This document shows positions 1 to 12,590 of a stretch of 64,000 nucleotides of DNA, piece by piece. Position 1 is the stretch's first letter. Every line of letters begins with the position of its first letter. Source of the DNA: Hymenolepis diminuta. Its lineage: Eukaryota; Platyhelminthes; Cestoda; Cyclophyllidea; Hymenolepididae. The stretch covers positions 2,484,947-2,548,946 of the forward strand of contig CAADRB010000017.1 of assembly GCA_900708905.1 (NCBI GenBank), read 5' to 3'. Made by a program: the position numbers and the translations under genes. Under the pieces are notes generated by a model, which had not been told where the DNA came from, ran no database searches, and saw nothing but the letters and a program-made list of their open reading frames with translations.

Positions 1-84
1 TCTGTATATACGCTCCTCGGGGGGCGTTTAAATTCCCTGTCTTCCATTAGGAGCGTGAATTCATTAGGGCGCTATATGAGATAC

Positions 85-245
85 TTCTATAAGTCCCCCT
101 AATGTGGAATTCGCACTTTGACACCCGTCACTGACCAGAATTAACCAATGAGACTGCTTATTCAATTCGCTGAATGTGCACTGATTAGTATCGGCCTCGT
201 GATCTCTGATGTTGTGGACGAGCAATTTAACCGCTACAGTCCAGA
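85..245 (-). repeat. tRNA-derived SINE copy 1
   Basis: Read on the minus strand this is a diverged copy of the window's main SINE. The tail block seen as 'ttcgcactttgacaccc' on the plus strand matches the 'actcatattctgccaccc' block of the copy at 28.5 kb. It is followed by the 'ctgaccagaattaacca' segment shared with the copies at 43.0 and 56.8 kb. The tRNA-like head is at the right end (about 190-245) and its B box is degenerate. A 67-codon minus-strand open frame across it is a by-product of the repeat. Confidence 0.5.
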
Positions 246-935
246 CTGATAAAATATGAATGGTCATTCCTGTTATTCAGAAATGATAAATAGGTCAGTG
301 AGTACACTTATTTCGAGATCATCCCTTTTTTAAACATAAGTCATCATCCTCTTGCCTTGAAAGGGCCTAACCATCATTATCAGATTGGGCTTTGAATATA
401 TAATATAACCCAGTTAATAGAACATAATTGAATGCCTACCACCTTGCGAATTCACACCTATTAAAAATCGAGGCGGAAATTTTCTGGACTTACGGTGGGA
501 AGCCGATGTTTACTCGAATGACACAAAGTACTAGCACTCCTGTAACACGGATCAATAAGATGATAAAAATAATGTGTTTATATTTTGCCTTGCGTGACAC
601 ATTCCCATAAACACTTGGTGTCATTATTCAATAAGATGCCTACGATCGTCGAATAGGTAAATAAATTTTGTTATCATTAATGTACTAAAATCAGTGTTTT
701 AAAGACCACCCATTAAGTAAGACTAAGTATTTCCAAGAAATCATTTATTTGAGTTAAATGAAAGTTGTGTTATAAAAACTACGTTAAATGATGAATATTT
801 CAACTAAGTGTAAGGGTTAGGACTCTTATTATTAGATATAGAGAGCTTATCAGCACAGTGTTCCAAATTTATTAGAGGGAGGCGTTTTCCAACACTTGAC
901 TTAGGCGGAGGAATTACATCTCTGAATTGCTTTTA

Positions 936-1025
936 GAAGAAAAAACCCATATTCTGCCACCCACTATGGATTTATGCCCATGGTTATCGAACACGCAACC
1001 TCTATAGGGGCACACTGCTGCACAA
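936..1025 (-). repeat. tRNA-derived SINE copy 2 (short form)
   Basis: The plus strand shows 'catattctgccaccc' and then 'ggttatcgaacacgcaacc', which on the minus strand reads as a B-box-like GGTTGCGTGTTCGATAACC. The central 'ttaaccagt...ggccat' segment found in the longer copies is missing, so this is an internally deleted form like those at 14.1 and 63.2 kb. Confidence 0.5.
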
Positions 1026-1967
1026 AACTGTATTAAAGAAAATCAGAATGATTCTTATTTATCATCTATTTCTCACTATAGATTTCGAATATATCTATTT
1101 CTGCATTGTAATCAAAATTTGCAATCATTTCATTTATACCGACTGTTAGTGTCAGTCTAAAATTGGTAAAAGATTACTAGTTAATTTAACCTAGAATATT
1201 AGACAAGTACAAATAGGTTATTTTTCCAACTTTTTCTCTTACCAGTACTTTTTTTCCAAAAATAAGTCAGCCTCCTTTTTATCCACTGTCTAGCAATTCT
1301 TCTTTGTTTAAAATCCTCAGCTAAGCTGAGAAAAGGCAGAGAGGAGGAAAAAATGCCACTTGCATTAAAATAACGTGGTACTTCACTTTGACACAGTGAA
1401 TGTACTTTTGTCAAAATATTTCCAATCAATGCTATGAAAATCTCGTCTTGGTGATATAAAAGAGGGCGAAATAAGTGTGCCTCTATGAACTACTTTCTGA
1501 AGTGCGTTATTCAAAGTGAAATAAATCGCCTTTTGGGAATTGGAATTTATTTCTTCTTTATACTTTGAGGTATAATGTCCAAATGCTTGAAGAGCCGGAT
1601 TATAGCCACTCGGTAATACCTTAAAATGTATGCTCACGTATGTATCATATATAACACTCTGGAATGAAATAGGTAAATATGATTTTAAATATCTATGGTT
1701 GTTATTTCATACGAACTTGGTTGGCATTCAGTGAATGTGCTTTTTATATCTTCCACCGAATATCAATAACATTTCAAGGGATCGGTTGTTGTTAAATTTA
1801 CCATATTGCTATCTGCTATAATCAATAACCAATCGATTAAAAGCCAATATGCAGGGTTGAAAATATTAAAGGCGGTACGCAGATTTAGCATATCATACGT
1901 GACTTTGATTTTTATAAGTTAAATCTATTCTTAAAAGTAGTTTTTATGAAACAGCCTGTGAATTGAT

Positions 1968-1987
1968 AATATTGCAAAAGCAATATT
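1968..1987. repeat. Perfect inverted repeat, 8-bp arms
   Basis: The arms aatattgc and gcaatatt flank a 4-base A loop. It is short enough to be chance in AT-rich DNA and no role is inferred. Confidence 0.5.
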
Positions 1988-2195
1988 GGATGCAATTATT
2001 ACTTTCATTTGTGGAAATAAGTAAAATACAAAATTTCCAAAAAGGAGCTATTTTTTGAACATGATCATTTTATTTTTCTCTTTAAGACACTATTGTCCGG
2101 AGTTCGTTAAGTTTGGTTAACCAACCGCAATTTCATTCGATCAACTACGCAAATCATTATATATCTAAATATTAGGGGATTATCCAACAGGCAGT

Positions 2196-2216
2196 ACCAT
2201 AACTCTTAGTTATGGT
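2196..2216. repeat. Perfect inverted repeat, 9-bp arms
   Basis: The arms accataact and agttatggt flank a 3-base ctt loop. There is no downstream T run or coding region that would suggest a terminator. Confidence 0.5.
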
Positions 2217-5200
2217 TTCCAAATTCACCGAATTTTGTCTAAAATGTATAACTTTTTTATGTCCACCTAGGATAGATCATTTTTTTAATTTTAAAGTTTA
2301 AAACAAGTGAAAAACGCTGTTATAATTTTTGTTTAGGAACCGTTAAAGGTTGTGTTGAAAGTAATCTTCATTAGTTTTACGAATGTTTCCTTTTTTCATT
2401 ACGAATTAAGAGATAATTAGCATTTCTTCCTAGTTGTGATTGATAATTATTAATTCAAAGGATGTTCCAGTGCAAAAGAACCGCGTAGACGTTTCCCATT
2501 GTCCCAAAGACAAAGTCTTCTTTGTTTAAACTTTGCCACGATATATCTCTGAGGAATCCGCCCGCTCTATACAAATAAGAACTCTACATGATCTGCCCTC
2601 TCATTGGATTCAAAATAGCTTAAGTTGCTCAAAAGCTCCACTCTGATCTGATATGTTTTTTCATTTTTCTCTTTATGGTGTAAATAGAGCAACGAAATAC
2701 GCAAGATCCAGGAATCTGTTTAGTTTTTCACGAATATGATTGTTATTTCCAGACATAACCAGTCATTACCATGCAAAGAAATGCGGTTGGTTGGAAAATT
2801 TGAGCTTCCAAACCATACTATTTAATGATTTCATTCTTTATTCTCGATTCCCATCGGTGAGTTGGTCGATTAAAGGTTAGTATAATTAAATAAATGCCAC
2901 TATCGAAAACCCAGAAACTTGATCTAAATTACCACCTCTCTAAGAACTGATGAACTTTCAAATTTAGCACAAGTTTCTCTCATTAACTGTTCATACACTG
3001 AAGTTATCAATCGATAGCCATCACTAACAGTGATTTGCTGTTATTGTACTAAAATCAAATCAAAATGATCAACTCTACTCAAATAACAATAATTTGGAAA
3101 TAACGTCGCTACAAATAAAGGCGGGAATTTTCATGCTTTATTAAGGTCTCATATTGTAGAAGTCAAGTATTTACGAGACTCCTGATGCGATGACCTTGAA
3201 GCGGTCTTGAGAGAGACTAGATAAACTCTAATTGGTGCACTTTTAAAAACCTTCGTTCTCTGTTTGGGAATAATTAGGTTATTTACAACATTCAATCTAC
3301 TTGTTGGTCTCTCTCTATAGACGGTTTTTGAATCACATTATAATTGTCCTTTTATGTCTAACTACATCAAATTGAGATTCACAATGTTTTACCTAAGAGT
3401 CACCACGATTTCTCGGTTGCCCAGCTCCCTCAATGTCTAGTATTATCATGCCACGTTTACATTTTAATATTGTTAAGGTGTCGAATCATATATTTTCGGT
3501 GAATTTGAACGGAGCTCACAGACTTCGACCCCGTGAACGGGATTATCGATTATAGGATTTCTACGATTGCATGTGAATATATAAGACCACCACTGAAGCA
3601 GCTATTGTTTATACAGATATTCATTTGCTATATACTTATTGAAATCTGTATTAACAGATTTATTTTCTTGACAATCGAAGTCCGCTTGTGGTACCGACCT
3701 TATCATTTCTTCCTACTGGGTCTGAACAATTGTAGCCATAGGATAACTATAGTGGTCAGCAAATATAAGTAGCTACATATCGCCATATTAGTAACAATAG
3801 CTTTATAAAAAATATCTCAGAGACAGATGGTTTCTTCGTTCTCTACTAATAAAAGTATTCATGTCATACCCTTTCCTGTTTGCATCGAAGTTCGCATCAA
3901 TTAGAAGGGTAGCAGCTTATCAAGCCTTACTTCAATAAATTGATCATCATAAAGACTGTTATTTCATGAGCAGTTAGGGCTAAATTGTCACTAATTACAG
4001 TGTTGCCAACAGTCTAGTGGTTATTTTTGCAAGCACCAATAACTTTCCCCTTCTTCCTTTTATTATGTACTTTTACTCTCATGAATAATAAAATACTCCT
4101 TCCCTTCCCTCGCTCCTCCTCCTGTTACTGCCTAGATTCTGTTGATGATAAAACACGCTAAATCCTGCTAAGCAACCTAGATCATTTAAAAGCTTCTTCT
4201 CCTTGGTGTGTACTACTAAACAGCGGTATAATATCGAGTGGGATATGAAAGAAGACTTAGTCACTTTTAGGGCTTATTCCATAATTTTAAGCATAATTTG
4301 ATTTAAGAGAAGAAGCAGATTATTGCCTCATTTTCATATTATATCAATTCGCTTAATTTTTCAATAGAAGCAGATCGACAATCGAATACTTCACCAACTG
4401 TGTAAATGAAAAGGTACCATCTTTTTCAAAAATCAAATAATTCTATAATTGATGTGTTTTTGCATGATAATGGAGCATGAGAAGAGTGCATAGCATACAA
4501 TGAGATCACTATTCCTCAGGCGTGACGCTCAACAGGAATTTCCAAAGCCCAAATTTGGGATGCTTTAAGCTTTATAATTATAAGGGTGGTTAAAACGCTA
4601 CATATCAGAATGTCATCCCCAACGTTGATATTGGATTCGATGTGATTCCCTTCAAAGTTCCTTTGTGGAAACAGCAAAAATAATAGCACGTTTCTCTACT
4701 GAGCAGTGAATAAGTAAAAATCCTGAATCCCATAGTCTAAATGTCTCCACTCTTTCTCCAATTATACCAATGCAACTGCCTGTCTAAATTGTCTATATTG
4801 TACAATATCTAATTAATAAAAGAATATAAAATATTAGATTTAACTATGCCTTCCACAGATTTAGGAACATAGATGTAAAGAGTACATTTGGAAGGCTATT
4901 AAGATCATGACGAAAGAAACATGATCTTGTGTGGGCGTTTGTGTGATCCTACCGCTCAGAATCATATGACTTCTAATCGTACTCGTTGACTCCGTAGCAA
5001 TCAAACGGTGACAATAGGTAAAACTGCGATTCAAGTAACAAAGCATTCTCTAATGTTTACAAAATTCTAAGTCACCATACAATTTCTCCAAAAAAGGTGA
5101 AAATTCTTTTTATCGATTCCAATGCGTCTATCCAGTAGCTCGAAACCGATCACATAAAGAGCTTTCGGCCTCTTTCTTGAAAGAATTTGGTCTTAGAGCT

Positions 5201-5639
5201 CTTGCATTGGTTTGGATTAACTTCTTCTCTTTTGCTGATTTTCGGAAGATGGTATCTGATGCAAATCAAGTCAACAATGAGAGTAAGCAAAGCGAAATTA
5301 ATTCCTCATGTATTTTGAAATGAAGTGAGTTTCGGTGTATCGGAACGCTAAAAGTGTGTGAGCCTGCCAAGTTAAGTATCACGGATTCAATACTCATCAG
5401 TGGATGGTCTGACCATTTGTAGGGCTTTAAACAGACCAGTTGGGGAAGGACAAATGTACATTTCTCATCAAGAACCAATTCTCGATCTGGGATGAGTTTT
5501 CAAATATAAATCTCATCAAGGAGTCCCTTTAGTAAATTAACTAAATAAAGGAATCCAGGTCACCGCAATTGTGAAGTCTGATTGTACATGTTAAAGTGGA
5601 CAGAAAGAGGCATTCATTAAAGGAAGAAACAAAAGCATG

Positions 5640-6000
5640 GGTAGAAGAAACTGCAGCATAATTTTCAGATTTTATTGATGCCAGCCGGGTCGTGCTCATA
5701 AAATAGTTTCTTAATTTCTTCTTGCATGGCGATTGAACATTAACTCTTTATAATGTGTACCAAATGCCTAGTTTATCAAGAATGTGTCAGGTTATTTATA
5801 CTCTACCAATTTCACCAATGCAACGATGGCGATATATTAGCACAGAAGTGCATGCTCAGATCGATGCAAAGACGGACAAAAACTGTAATGCAAAACTCAA
5901 GATTACAGATTCATCAATGTAGTCCCGAATACTTCAAGAAACTTCAAATGAATCTCCAATAAAACCTCGTGTAATATGCTTTCTTTTCGTGCTCCTAACA
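5640..6000. repeat. Repeat family E, copy 1
   Basis: This segment aligns with 14995-15340 in the same orientation. The best block runs from 'atgctcagatcgatgcaaag' through 'caaaactcaag' to 'aataaaacctcgtgt'; copy 2 reads 'atgctcagattgattcaaag', 'caaaactcaag' and 'aataaaacttcatgtt'. The left boundary is uncertain. Each copy carries an open frame of about 70 codons (5753-5962 here), but the frames do not encode similar proteins, so the shared unit looks like a non-coding repeat. Confidence 0.5.
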
Positions 6001-7544
6001 AATTATTACGTAGCTATTTCTCAATTACAAAACAAGAAGGCATGAAAGGCAAACTTTGCCTTTACATTAAGAACTGAACATTAAAATTTATTACTTCTCT
6101 TCCCACTCAATTTTCTTTCTGTAGTAGAAAAGGTGCACTGCACGGTTAGAACAATCATTTACCCTCAAGAGGGTTGGCGTTTGGCAGAGAACCGCCAGGG
6201 TTTTTAAAGTTCTGAACTCGCACCCTCGTCGTGTTAGTGTGTATTGACGCGCGCACAATTTCAGAGTGTGCAAGCCACCATTCCACACTACACAGCTTGC
6301 ACTTGATATGCCACGCGATTAAAGGTACAAATGCATGAGGGTGTTGTGTGTGCAGACTTTTAACTACAGTTGTTAACTCCGCTTACGCAATGCACCTTTG
6401 TATGGTCACAAGACTAACGCCGCTGCGATTCTGAATCAAGCTAAATGTATTCATAAGTACCTCTACATAAGCATATATATAGAGGAATTGCCAGTGTAGG
6501 ATAGAAAAACCTTGTTAAGCCTTTTCCCACTCTTTACAATAAACTAGGAAGAAAACAAAAGGGCATAAGAGTGAAAGTTGAAGGAGTTTATCTTGTAGGT
6601 GGTATACTGATTACGTGAATCCCTATTTAGGACAAATCAATAATCAACTTGATGAGAGAAGAATGGGTTATAGCGAGAACAATGAGAAGCTTGCTGTGGA
6701 ATAGATAAAAGTTATGCAAATCGATAAGCAACGTAACGAAAGCGGAAAAGGGCATAGGTAGAATAGAATATGCATGAGCGGGAAAAGAGATCAATCGACA
6801 GTTAACAGCTACGAGGTCGCTACATACCTTTCCGTTGTCCCAGCCGGCTATTTATAAAATGCTCTATTACCATCTTGTTTGTCTCTGGATAAATTACTTA
6901 AATCATTAGCCAGACGTTTTAGGTATTCTCTGAACGTGTACCAGCTACTTAGCTTTCCCAATTCAAACGGTACCTAACTAACTGAATGGGCACCAATGGG
7001 AGATCTTTCGACAAACTGATGAAAAGTAGAAAGGTTGTTTTGTTGAGCTTCTCTGATGGCGATTCATTAATCTAATATTAACTAATATAGTCAAACACTA
7101 ATTACTAATTTTTTATCGGCGGGGCTCAAACACATGTTTCCTGATAATACGCAAATTATTTCTAATAGGTCAGTATGAACAGTAATAAAAATTTCTCATC
7201 TAAGCTCTTTCAAATGATATTTTTGTCCTTTTACTTAAGCCGTTCGATTTCTGTTATCCGAATTTTGTGATTGTACACATATTTTAAGATTTAAAAAATA
7301 ATTTCACTCAATCTACGTTATACATGGATTTGATTTTATAGGACCAGTGAAAGCACTCCTCCCTTGTCTCTATTTGAGGTCAATAACAGCTAAAACCCAT
7401 ATCCACATACATCAGGTGTCGAGTTATTTAGGTACCTCTTAGTCTGCTAATAGGCACATATGTCGAAATCGTGAGAGCTATGGTATTAGTAGGTTCGATT
7501 TAGCGTACAAATCCCAATTCCACTAAAATTAATCAAGCTCGACG
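6001..7544. other. No gene seen; includes G+C-rich patch 6130-6430
   Basis: The patch at about 6130-6430 is richer in G+C and CpG than its surroundings, with repeated gtgtgc/gcacac motifs and a gacgcgcgcac run near 6246. It holds no convincing frame. The purine-rich run at 6540-6800 loosely resembles the purine-rich sequence near 13.3-13.5 kb. Otherwise nothing is seen. Confidence 0.4.
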
Positions 7545-7784
7545 ATGAATCCCTTGATGTCTAGACATCTTGGTTCAAAGAACGTAGTTCGTGCGCGCAC
7601 GCATATAGTCTCTCTCTGTGATGTTCTGCACAGTATCGGTGCGGCGGCTTCGGCTTTGTGCATAAGTAAAAGAGGCATTCACCATCATCCATTTCCTGAC
7701 TCATCGTCACTTAATCGTTCGCTCGTGACACTGGCTGGCCTTGACGTCGTGACTAGTAGTGCCACGATATGCCATCTTGATTAA
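7545..7784 (+). CDS. Weak candidate: 79-residue frame in a CpG-rich patch
   Basis: An ATG-started frame of 79 codons ends at TAA. It is unusual because its limits nearly coincide with a local G+C-rich block: by count 29, 30 and 31 of 60 bases in 7561-7620, 7621-7680 and 7681-7740, against about one third in the surroundings. The predicted peptide is rich in Ser, Ala, Val and His, with no signal peptide, clear membrane segment or family motif that I recognise. High G+C lowers stop density, so the frame may be a consequence of composition; the block may instead be a CpG-rich regulatory patch. No TATA-like or splice signals fix its ends. I cannot assign a function. Confidence 0.18.
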   Translation: MNPLMSRHLGSKNVVRARTHIVSLCDVLHSIGAAASALCISKRGIHHHPFPDSSSLNRSLVTLAGLDVVTSSATICHLD

Positions 7785-8139
7785 GCTGAAATTCCAAATA
7801 GGCATGAATTTTGAAAGAGATTACTTTAATTCTCCATTGTAATGATAATCAACGGGAAAATCTACTTATATTTTGCTATCTAAGGGGAGGAAGAGCAGAC
7901 ATCATTATTAAATGTCTCGATTCATGACTGGATTCGATTGTATCAAAAAGAGGCTTGCTAAAATAAATGAGAACACGGAATATTATTTTAAATATATTCT
8001 TTTATGCCAAAATAGCTTTATTCGAAAGTTTCCAGCAATGACATTCAAGAAACGAAAGTATCTCCAATTGTGCGAAGGCACTGATAATAACCAATTTGAT
8101 TTAGGAGTTCACCCTGAGCGAACTCTGCTCTGTGATCCC

Positions 8140-8330
8140 CGCCATGTTAAGATCATGCAGACTGCTTAAGATAATGTACGATCACGCCGTTTTTTCGGAC
8201 CATGAAAGAAGAAATGGATTGAAGTGACAATACCAACCATCACAATCAAACAACTGATCAACAAGCGCTGGTGATTGCGTACAACATTTTTCTACTGTAC
8301 TGTGGGGTATAATAATATAGTAATATGCAC
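8140..8330 (+). repeat. Repeat family C, copy 1
   Basis: Aligns with 16640-16990. Shared blocks are 'ttaagatcatgcagactgct' (copy 2 'ttaagatcgtgtaagcttct'), then 'gattgaagtgacaataccaa' against 'aattgaagcggcaagaccga', then 'aacaactgatcaacaag' against 'gaacaattgatcaataag'. The copies are strongly diverged. No terminal inverted repeat or target-site duplication is visible. Confidence 0.5.
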
Positions 8331-9419
8331 TGATTGTTTATACGCAAGGTATGGTTGGTTCACTCCATTTATATTCAAAAATAGTATGAAAATCTACAAT
8401 TTTCGGAAATTAGTATGAAAGAAAACATTATTTTAAAAAATCATTCATTGAATCTTTAAAATATGTAAACAAAGTCAAAATTTAATATAATCTTCAGATG
8501 GACGAAGTGACCAAAATCTGGGCTCCTTTTTTATATAATAGTATAATGTAGTTCGGATATATTGCGGTATGCCCAATTTTAAGGCAGAACACCCACAACT
8601 TACTTCAGCATAATAGTATCAGTATAGGCTAAAGAGAATAAAGCTTGACTAATTCCACTGGAATGTAATCTCACAGAAACTAGAACAAATCCATTTTCTG
8701 AAAAAAAAACTTCATAAGCGTTATATCCAACTCTGTTGTCTCTTAATAAATGAAGACACAATGCCTCTCTTGTGAGTAAGTTAAACTTGTTTCAAACATT
8801 AAAATAAAATTTACATTGCTATTTTTAGTGGGTCGATATTCATACACAGAACGCAGTGAAGTGGGTAGGAAACTGGGTCAAATCAATAAGCAAATATTGT
8901 AAGTGCACACATTTGTATATGCTCTTCCAAATGATTCTTGATTTAAACTTTAAGGGACGTATATATTAACAGATTAAAGGGCAAACCGTCGCTAAAAGAA
9001 GAGCTTAAAACCAAATGAAAAGGACGTTAGACTGATTTGACAAACTATGTATTGAAAACTGATTGATATAAACTGAAAGTCCACCGATTCTAGTTATGTA
9101 TGGATTAAAATAATTTGATAAACCTATATCACTCATTTTGAAATTTAAATGAAAACTCAAAATCCAGGTTACTTTTCCTCTGTTACCACCCACCTACTTA
9201 TAAACCCGCACCCCGGGGTTCAAACAGCAAAATAAAAAGTGCATCGTCAACTAATAACTGGTTTAACCAATTTGGCACAGGACATCTCCCGACTTTCTCC
9301 TGCACTTTACGTCATAACCTCAATCATGCACTGAGCATTGTGAGAACTGCTCACATATGATATAAATCTCTCCCTTTTTAGTACCGCTCATCTCACTGAA
9401 TAAAACGAATTTGGTGGGC
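8331..9419. other. No gene seen
   Basis: AT-rich, with poly-A and poly-T runs. The short frame at 9005-9193 on the minus strand has no supporting signal. A 'ccggggttcaaac' motif near 9212 resembles part of a B box, but no tRNA or SINE body surrounds it. Confidence 0.4.
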
Positions 9420-9610
9420 ATAACGGATCATTCAATTTAATCAACTGATTAACAAGCTCTTAGTAATATGGACATGAATTCGTTCAGAAACCTTGGAGTC
9501 AAATTCCCAAATTTGGACTTTGGAACATTAGAATATGAATAACTGAACGGACCAATTAAAAAACGTTGATTCCGGAATTTATATGAAACAAGACTATTTT
9601 GATAATCTGA
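9420..9610 (+). repeat. Repeat family C, copy 2 (partial)
   Basis: Shares 'caatttaatca' followed by a lineup of 'ttggactttggaacattaga' with the copy at 45.6 kb, which reads 'ttggactttgggacattaag'. It also shares the position of 'aactgattaacaag' with copy 1. The two blocks keep the same order and spacing in both places. Confidence 0.45.
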
Positions 9611-11040
9611 CTCTAAGCACAACTTCTACTCGTTCCTCCCATCCTTAAGTAGATGGTTTTTCCACTTCAAATATTTAAATACTTTCCAGAGACAAAAAAT
9701 ATAAGGCTTGCCTTGTCATGGTTAACGATAATAACAGGCATCATCTCTAATCCTAAAGTGTAATGGTAAGAAGTATTATAAATTAAAACTTCTCTAACCC
9801 TAAAATGGGTTTTATTTTCCCAGAGAATTCCGCAGTACAGATATGTAGTACACTTGAACATGTGCATGTGAACACGAGTCGACTTGGGATAAAAGTTTAC
9901 AATTTCACGTGATCTGAATCAACACTCTTCTAGTTCAAATTATTTGCTAATTTTGTAATTCGTTGATTTAGAATACATTAAAAGCTTTACTGATATCATT
10001 AATAATACTGACCTTTGGTGATTTTATTCCGAATCTACATTATCAGTTACCCTGATTAGCTTTTCGATTTATACACTGTTTGTTTTTCAAATCGCTTAGT
10101 TATGTTTACGACTCATCCCCTCGACTTTTAAGTAGTTGATCAATTTCCTCCATCCTCTAATATCTTTTTTAGTTATATCCCTACACAAAATCACAATTTT
10201 CACTTTACGGGCCACAAGGTTGCTGCCTCCTCTCTATTCTTCTTTGGTAAATATTCTGTTACGAACTCTGCCTCATTCTTGTCTTGGAAGGGGTACTAGC
10301 TTAGTTAGTTTTCTCCATCAAACATTAACATTAACTAAGTTAGAATCCCATCTATTATAGGCTTTTTGAGTCATTTGTATTAATTTCCTCAAACATAGAA
10401 CATTTGGTAAATTCATCTAATCATTTATTCGCTATTACGATTATATTCTAGTACGAATGACTCTAATCCTGGTATTTCACTGTATATATTTGTTCAGCTA
10501 ACTGAAACACGAACGGATTGTTTAAATGAGTGGGTAGATGAATTAAATCACTCAAGTATTCGCGATCATTGTTATTAAAAATGAAAAAGGAAAAAAATTT
10601 CTTGCGAATTTTAATCAAGGTAACCATCCGAACACGATAGACAATGAAATAATTCATTAATAAATGTGAATGGGGAGGGAGTAGAGATAACAGGGAATTT
10701 ATTCTAACCTCCACTCAATTTCTTCCTCTTTACCGCTTAGTTAACATAGCCCTAGTGAGCAAGAACCATCCGGGGTTCCAATGAAGTAGGATTTTTTGCC
10801 ACCCTGAAATAAATATCTATTTTCTCTTGACGCTCCATCCATTAGGTACTTTTATTTTTCCCGTGAAATGATTTTATTTTGCCATGAGAAATGTAAATAC
10901 TAATAACTGAATCTAAGAGTAAAGCAAAGCGAATTTACCCAAAACATTTTATTGCTTCTGTCTGAAATTTTTTGCTCAACAAATCTCCACCACATATATT
11001 GCCTGATCAGTAATAATGATAAGGCAGTCAATTAGATGTC
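9611..11040. other. No gene seen
   Basis: Contains pyrimidine-rich runs (for example 10140-10300) and a few short frames of 66-83 codons without motifs. The region resembles other AT-rich non-coding parts of the window. Confidence 0.4.
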
Positions 11041-11110
11041 TATGTTGGGGGCAGACCATTTAATGATCTTTAATTAACAAGCCTAGTACTTTTAGCAATC
11101 TGCCATTTGA
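11041..11110 (+). repeat. Repeat family C fragment
   Basis: 'gcagaccatttaatgatc' followed by 'ttaattaacaag' matches 'gcagaccacttaatgctc' and 'atcaattaataag' at 12.5 kb. Both line up with the central part of the family C copies at 16.7 and 34.3 kb. Confidence 0.4.
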
Positions 11111-11529
11111 TTAAAGTAATTTTTTCGGTGTTGACCATCAGGGATACCTTAGAACTTAGCTGGAATCTCCTACTCAATGATTTAAAGTGTGTTATTTGAC
11201 ATTCACTTTCGATTGGCTTTAATTCTATTGAACAATGTTAAAGATTGATTTCCGTGAGTTTATCCGAATAATTACTCTCGAATCACATGATCTACAAAAC
11301 TATTTTGGGATATCACTGTATAAACGCCTATATAGATACAACAATGTCCCACTGTCCCACATGACTCATTTTACCTCCAACTAAAATGCCAATCGAGATG
11401 GACGGCTTTGTCATACCCTGGGCTTATCACTTGTATTCTGGGAAAAAACACTAAATCCGCATTCTCAAACTCACAAATGCACACCATCAGCTCACCTCCA
11501 GCTTTAGCGTCACAAGCTTAGTTTAATCT

Positions 11530-11620
11530 TTCTCCTTCTCTCTCTGGAAGTTTCATTGTTGTTATACAATGACTCCCAAACCCATTTAGAAAAGTGTTTT
11601 ACGATCCTCATCTTAAATTG
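11530..11620 (+). repeat. Short repeat shared with 56.7 kb
   Basis: After a CT-rich run, the segment 'actcccaaacccatttag' recurs at about 56708-56726 as 'actcccaaacccatctag', followed in both by a similar 'aaagtgttttacga' / 'aagccgttttccaa' stretch. At 56.7 kb it forms the 3' part of a family C copy. Confidence 0.4.
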
Positions 11621-12234
11621 AGAGGCAACATCTTAGATCCTCCATGGTGGAAAAGACCGATTCTACTACCTTAATTATTAGCCAGCATTTATTATTGCGG
11701 CTTGCCGCTCCGCTCACTTGATGTTTGCCGAACCCGTGATATCTAACTTCAGAGACGGGCAGGTTAGCGGTTAACGGCTGCTGTACAATAAACTTTGGTC
11801 TATAATCAATTTTTGGCGTTTGATTTGGGCAATGGCACATGTCACTTATTAGCAGAAATTAGTCGCTATCCTCACAATTCGGTGACTCTAGCTCCCACAA
11901 ATGAATACAAATAACTGTGAATCAAACTGGAATAATGGATCCTCGGACCACTTCAGGTTTCAAATAACTGTGTAAATATTAACAATTTCTAACTACTTAT
12001 TACATCTTTTAATGTTGAAGGGTTACTTCCTAAATGCTTCTCAAAATTTTTTTTCAAACAATTTTCTGATTAAAGTTTTTACGTTAAATCATCTACATGT
12101 TCGAATGCTTGTGTAAAATGAGTACACTTGTGCCCATGTCCCCAAAGCGCAGCATTGGAATATGGATTAGCGATTATCGGCCTTGTGATGACTCAGTTAA
12201 CTTACCTGAGCTATACATACTCCAAATTTTTAAA
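11621..12234. other. No gene seen
   Basis: A 75-codon minus-strand frame at 11613-11840 has no motif. A 'ggtgactctagctcccacaa' segment near 11880 resembles the repeated 'gtgac...ctaacctctg' motif of family F. Confidence 0.35.
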
Positions 12235-12460
12235 CCCCTGTACAAACGCTTGACTCTCTTCATGGTCATCGTTCTCCTTTCTCTCTTCCTCTCGAAGTTC
12301 CATCTCTGTTTGGTATATTTTCTACTCTTTTTATTCTAATTTGGGAAGGTGGTCGTTTATAATTAGTCTTGGACCCTACTGATCCTGGTTTCTACAACCT
12401 AGTGGCTCTAGATTTACAAATTTAGTGACGCTAACCTCTGTAAACTGTGATCTTGCTTCT
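12235..12460 (+). repeat. Repeat family F, copy 1
   Basis: A CT-rich block (ttctctcttcctctcgaag near 12283) is followed about 130 bases later by 'aaatttagtgacgctaacct'. The segment at 23780-24010 has the same order and nearly the same spacing, with 'taaattagtgacctctgtct'. The conserved spacing argues for common descent rather than chance pyrimidine richness. Confidence 0.4.
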
Positions 12461-12509
12461 TGCTCCTTAAAAAATATTTTAATATCTATTCAGTAATAAA
12501 GAAAAGACA

Positions 12510-12590
12510 AATACTTAAATTTCCATTTTGGGAGCAGACCACTTAATGCTCATCAATTAATAAGATGAGTACTCATGATCTTCAAAGAAG
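12510..12590 (+). repeat. Repeat family C fragment
   Basis: 'gcagaccacttaatgctcat' and 'caattaataag' correspond to the core of family C ('gcaagaccgatcatcataac' and 'caattgatcaataag' at 16.7 kb) and to the fragment at 11.05 kb. Confidence 0.4.

Larger units (their letters stand above)
1026..5639. other. No gene seen; non-coding AT-rich stretch
   Basis: There is no convincing coding region. The longest frame is an 84-codon minus-strand run at 1383-1637 without a recognisable domain, within chance expectation. Two small perfect hairpins occur at 1968-1987 and 2196-2216. The 4080-4140 stretch is pyrimidine-rich. Nothing else stands out. Confidence 0.5.

Noticed and set aside
1383..1637. 84-residue minus-strand frame
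   Set aside because: The peptide looks fairly protein-like, but the frame starts with GTG, has no splice or promoter context, and is within chance length.
9195..9240. SINE or tRNA B box at 'ccggggttcaaac'
   Set aside because: Only the short word matches; no head or tail block of the family lies nearby.
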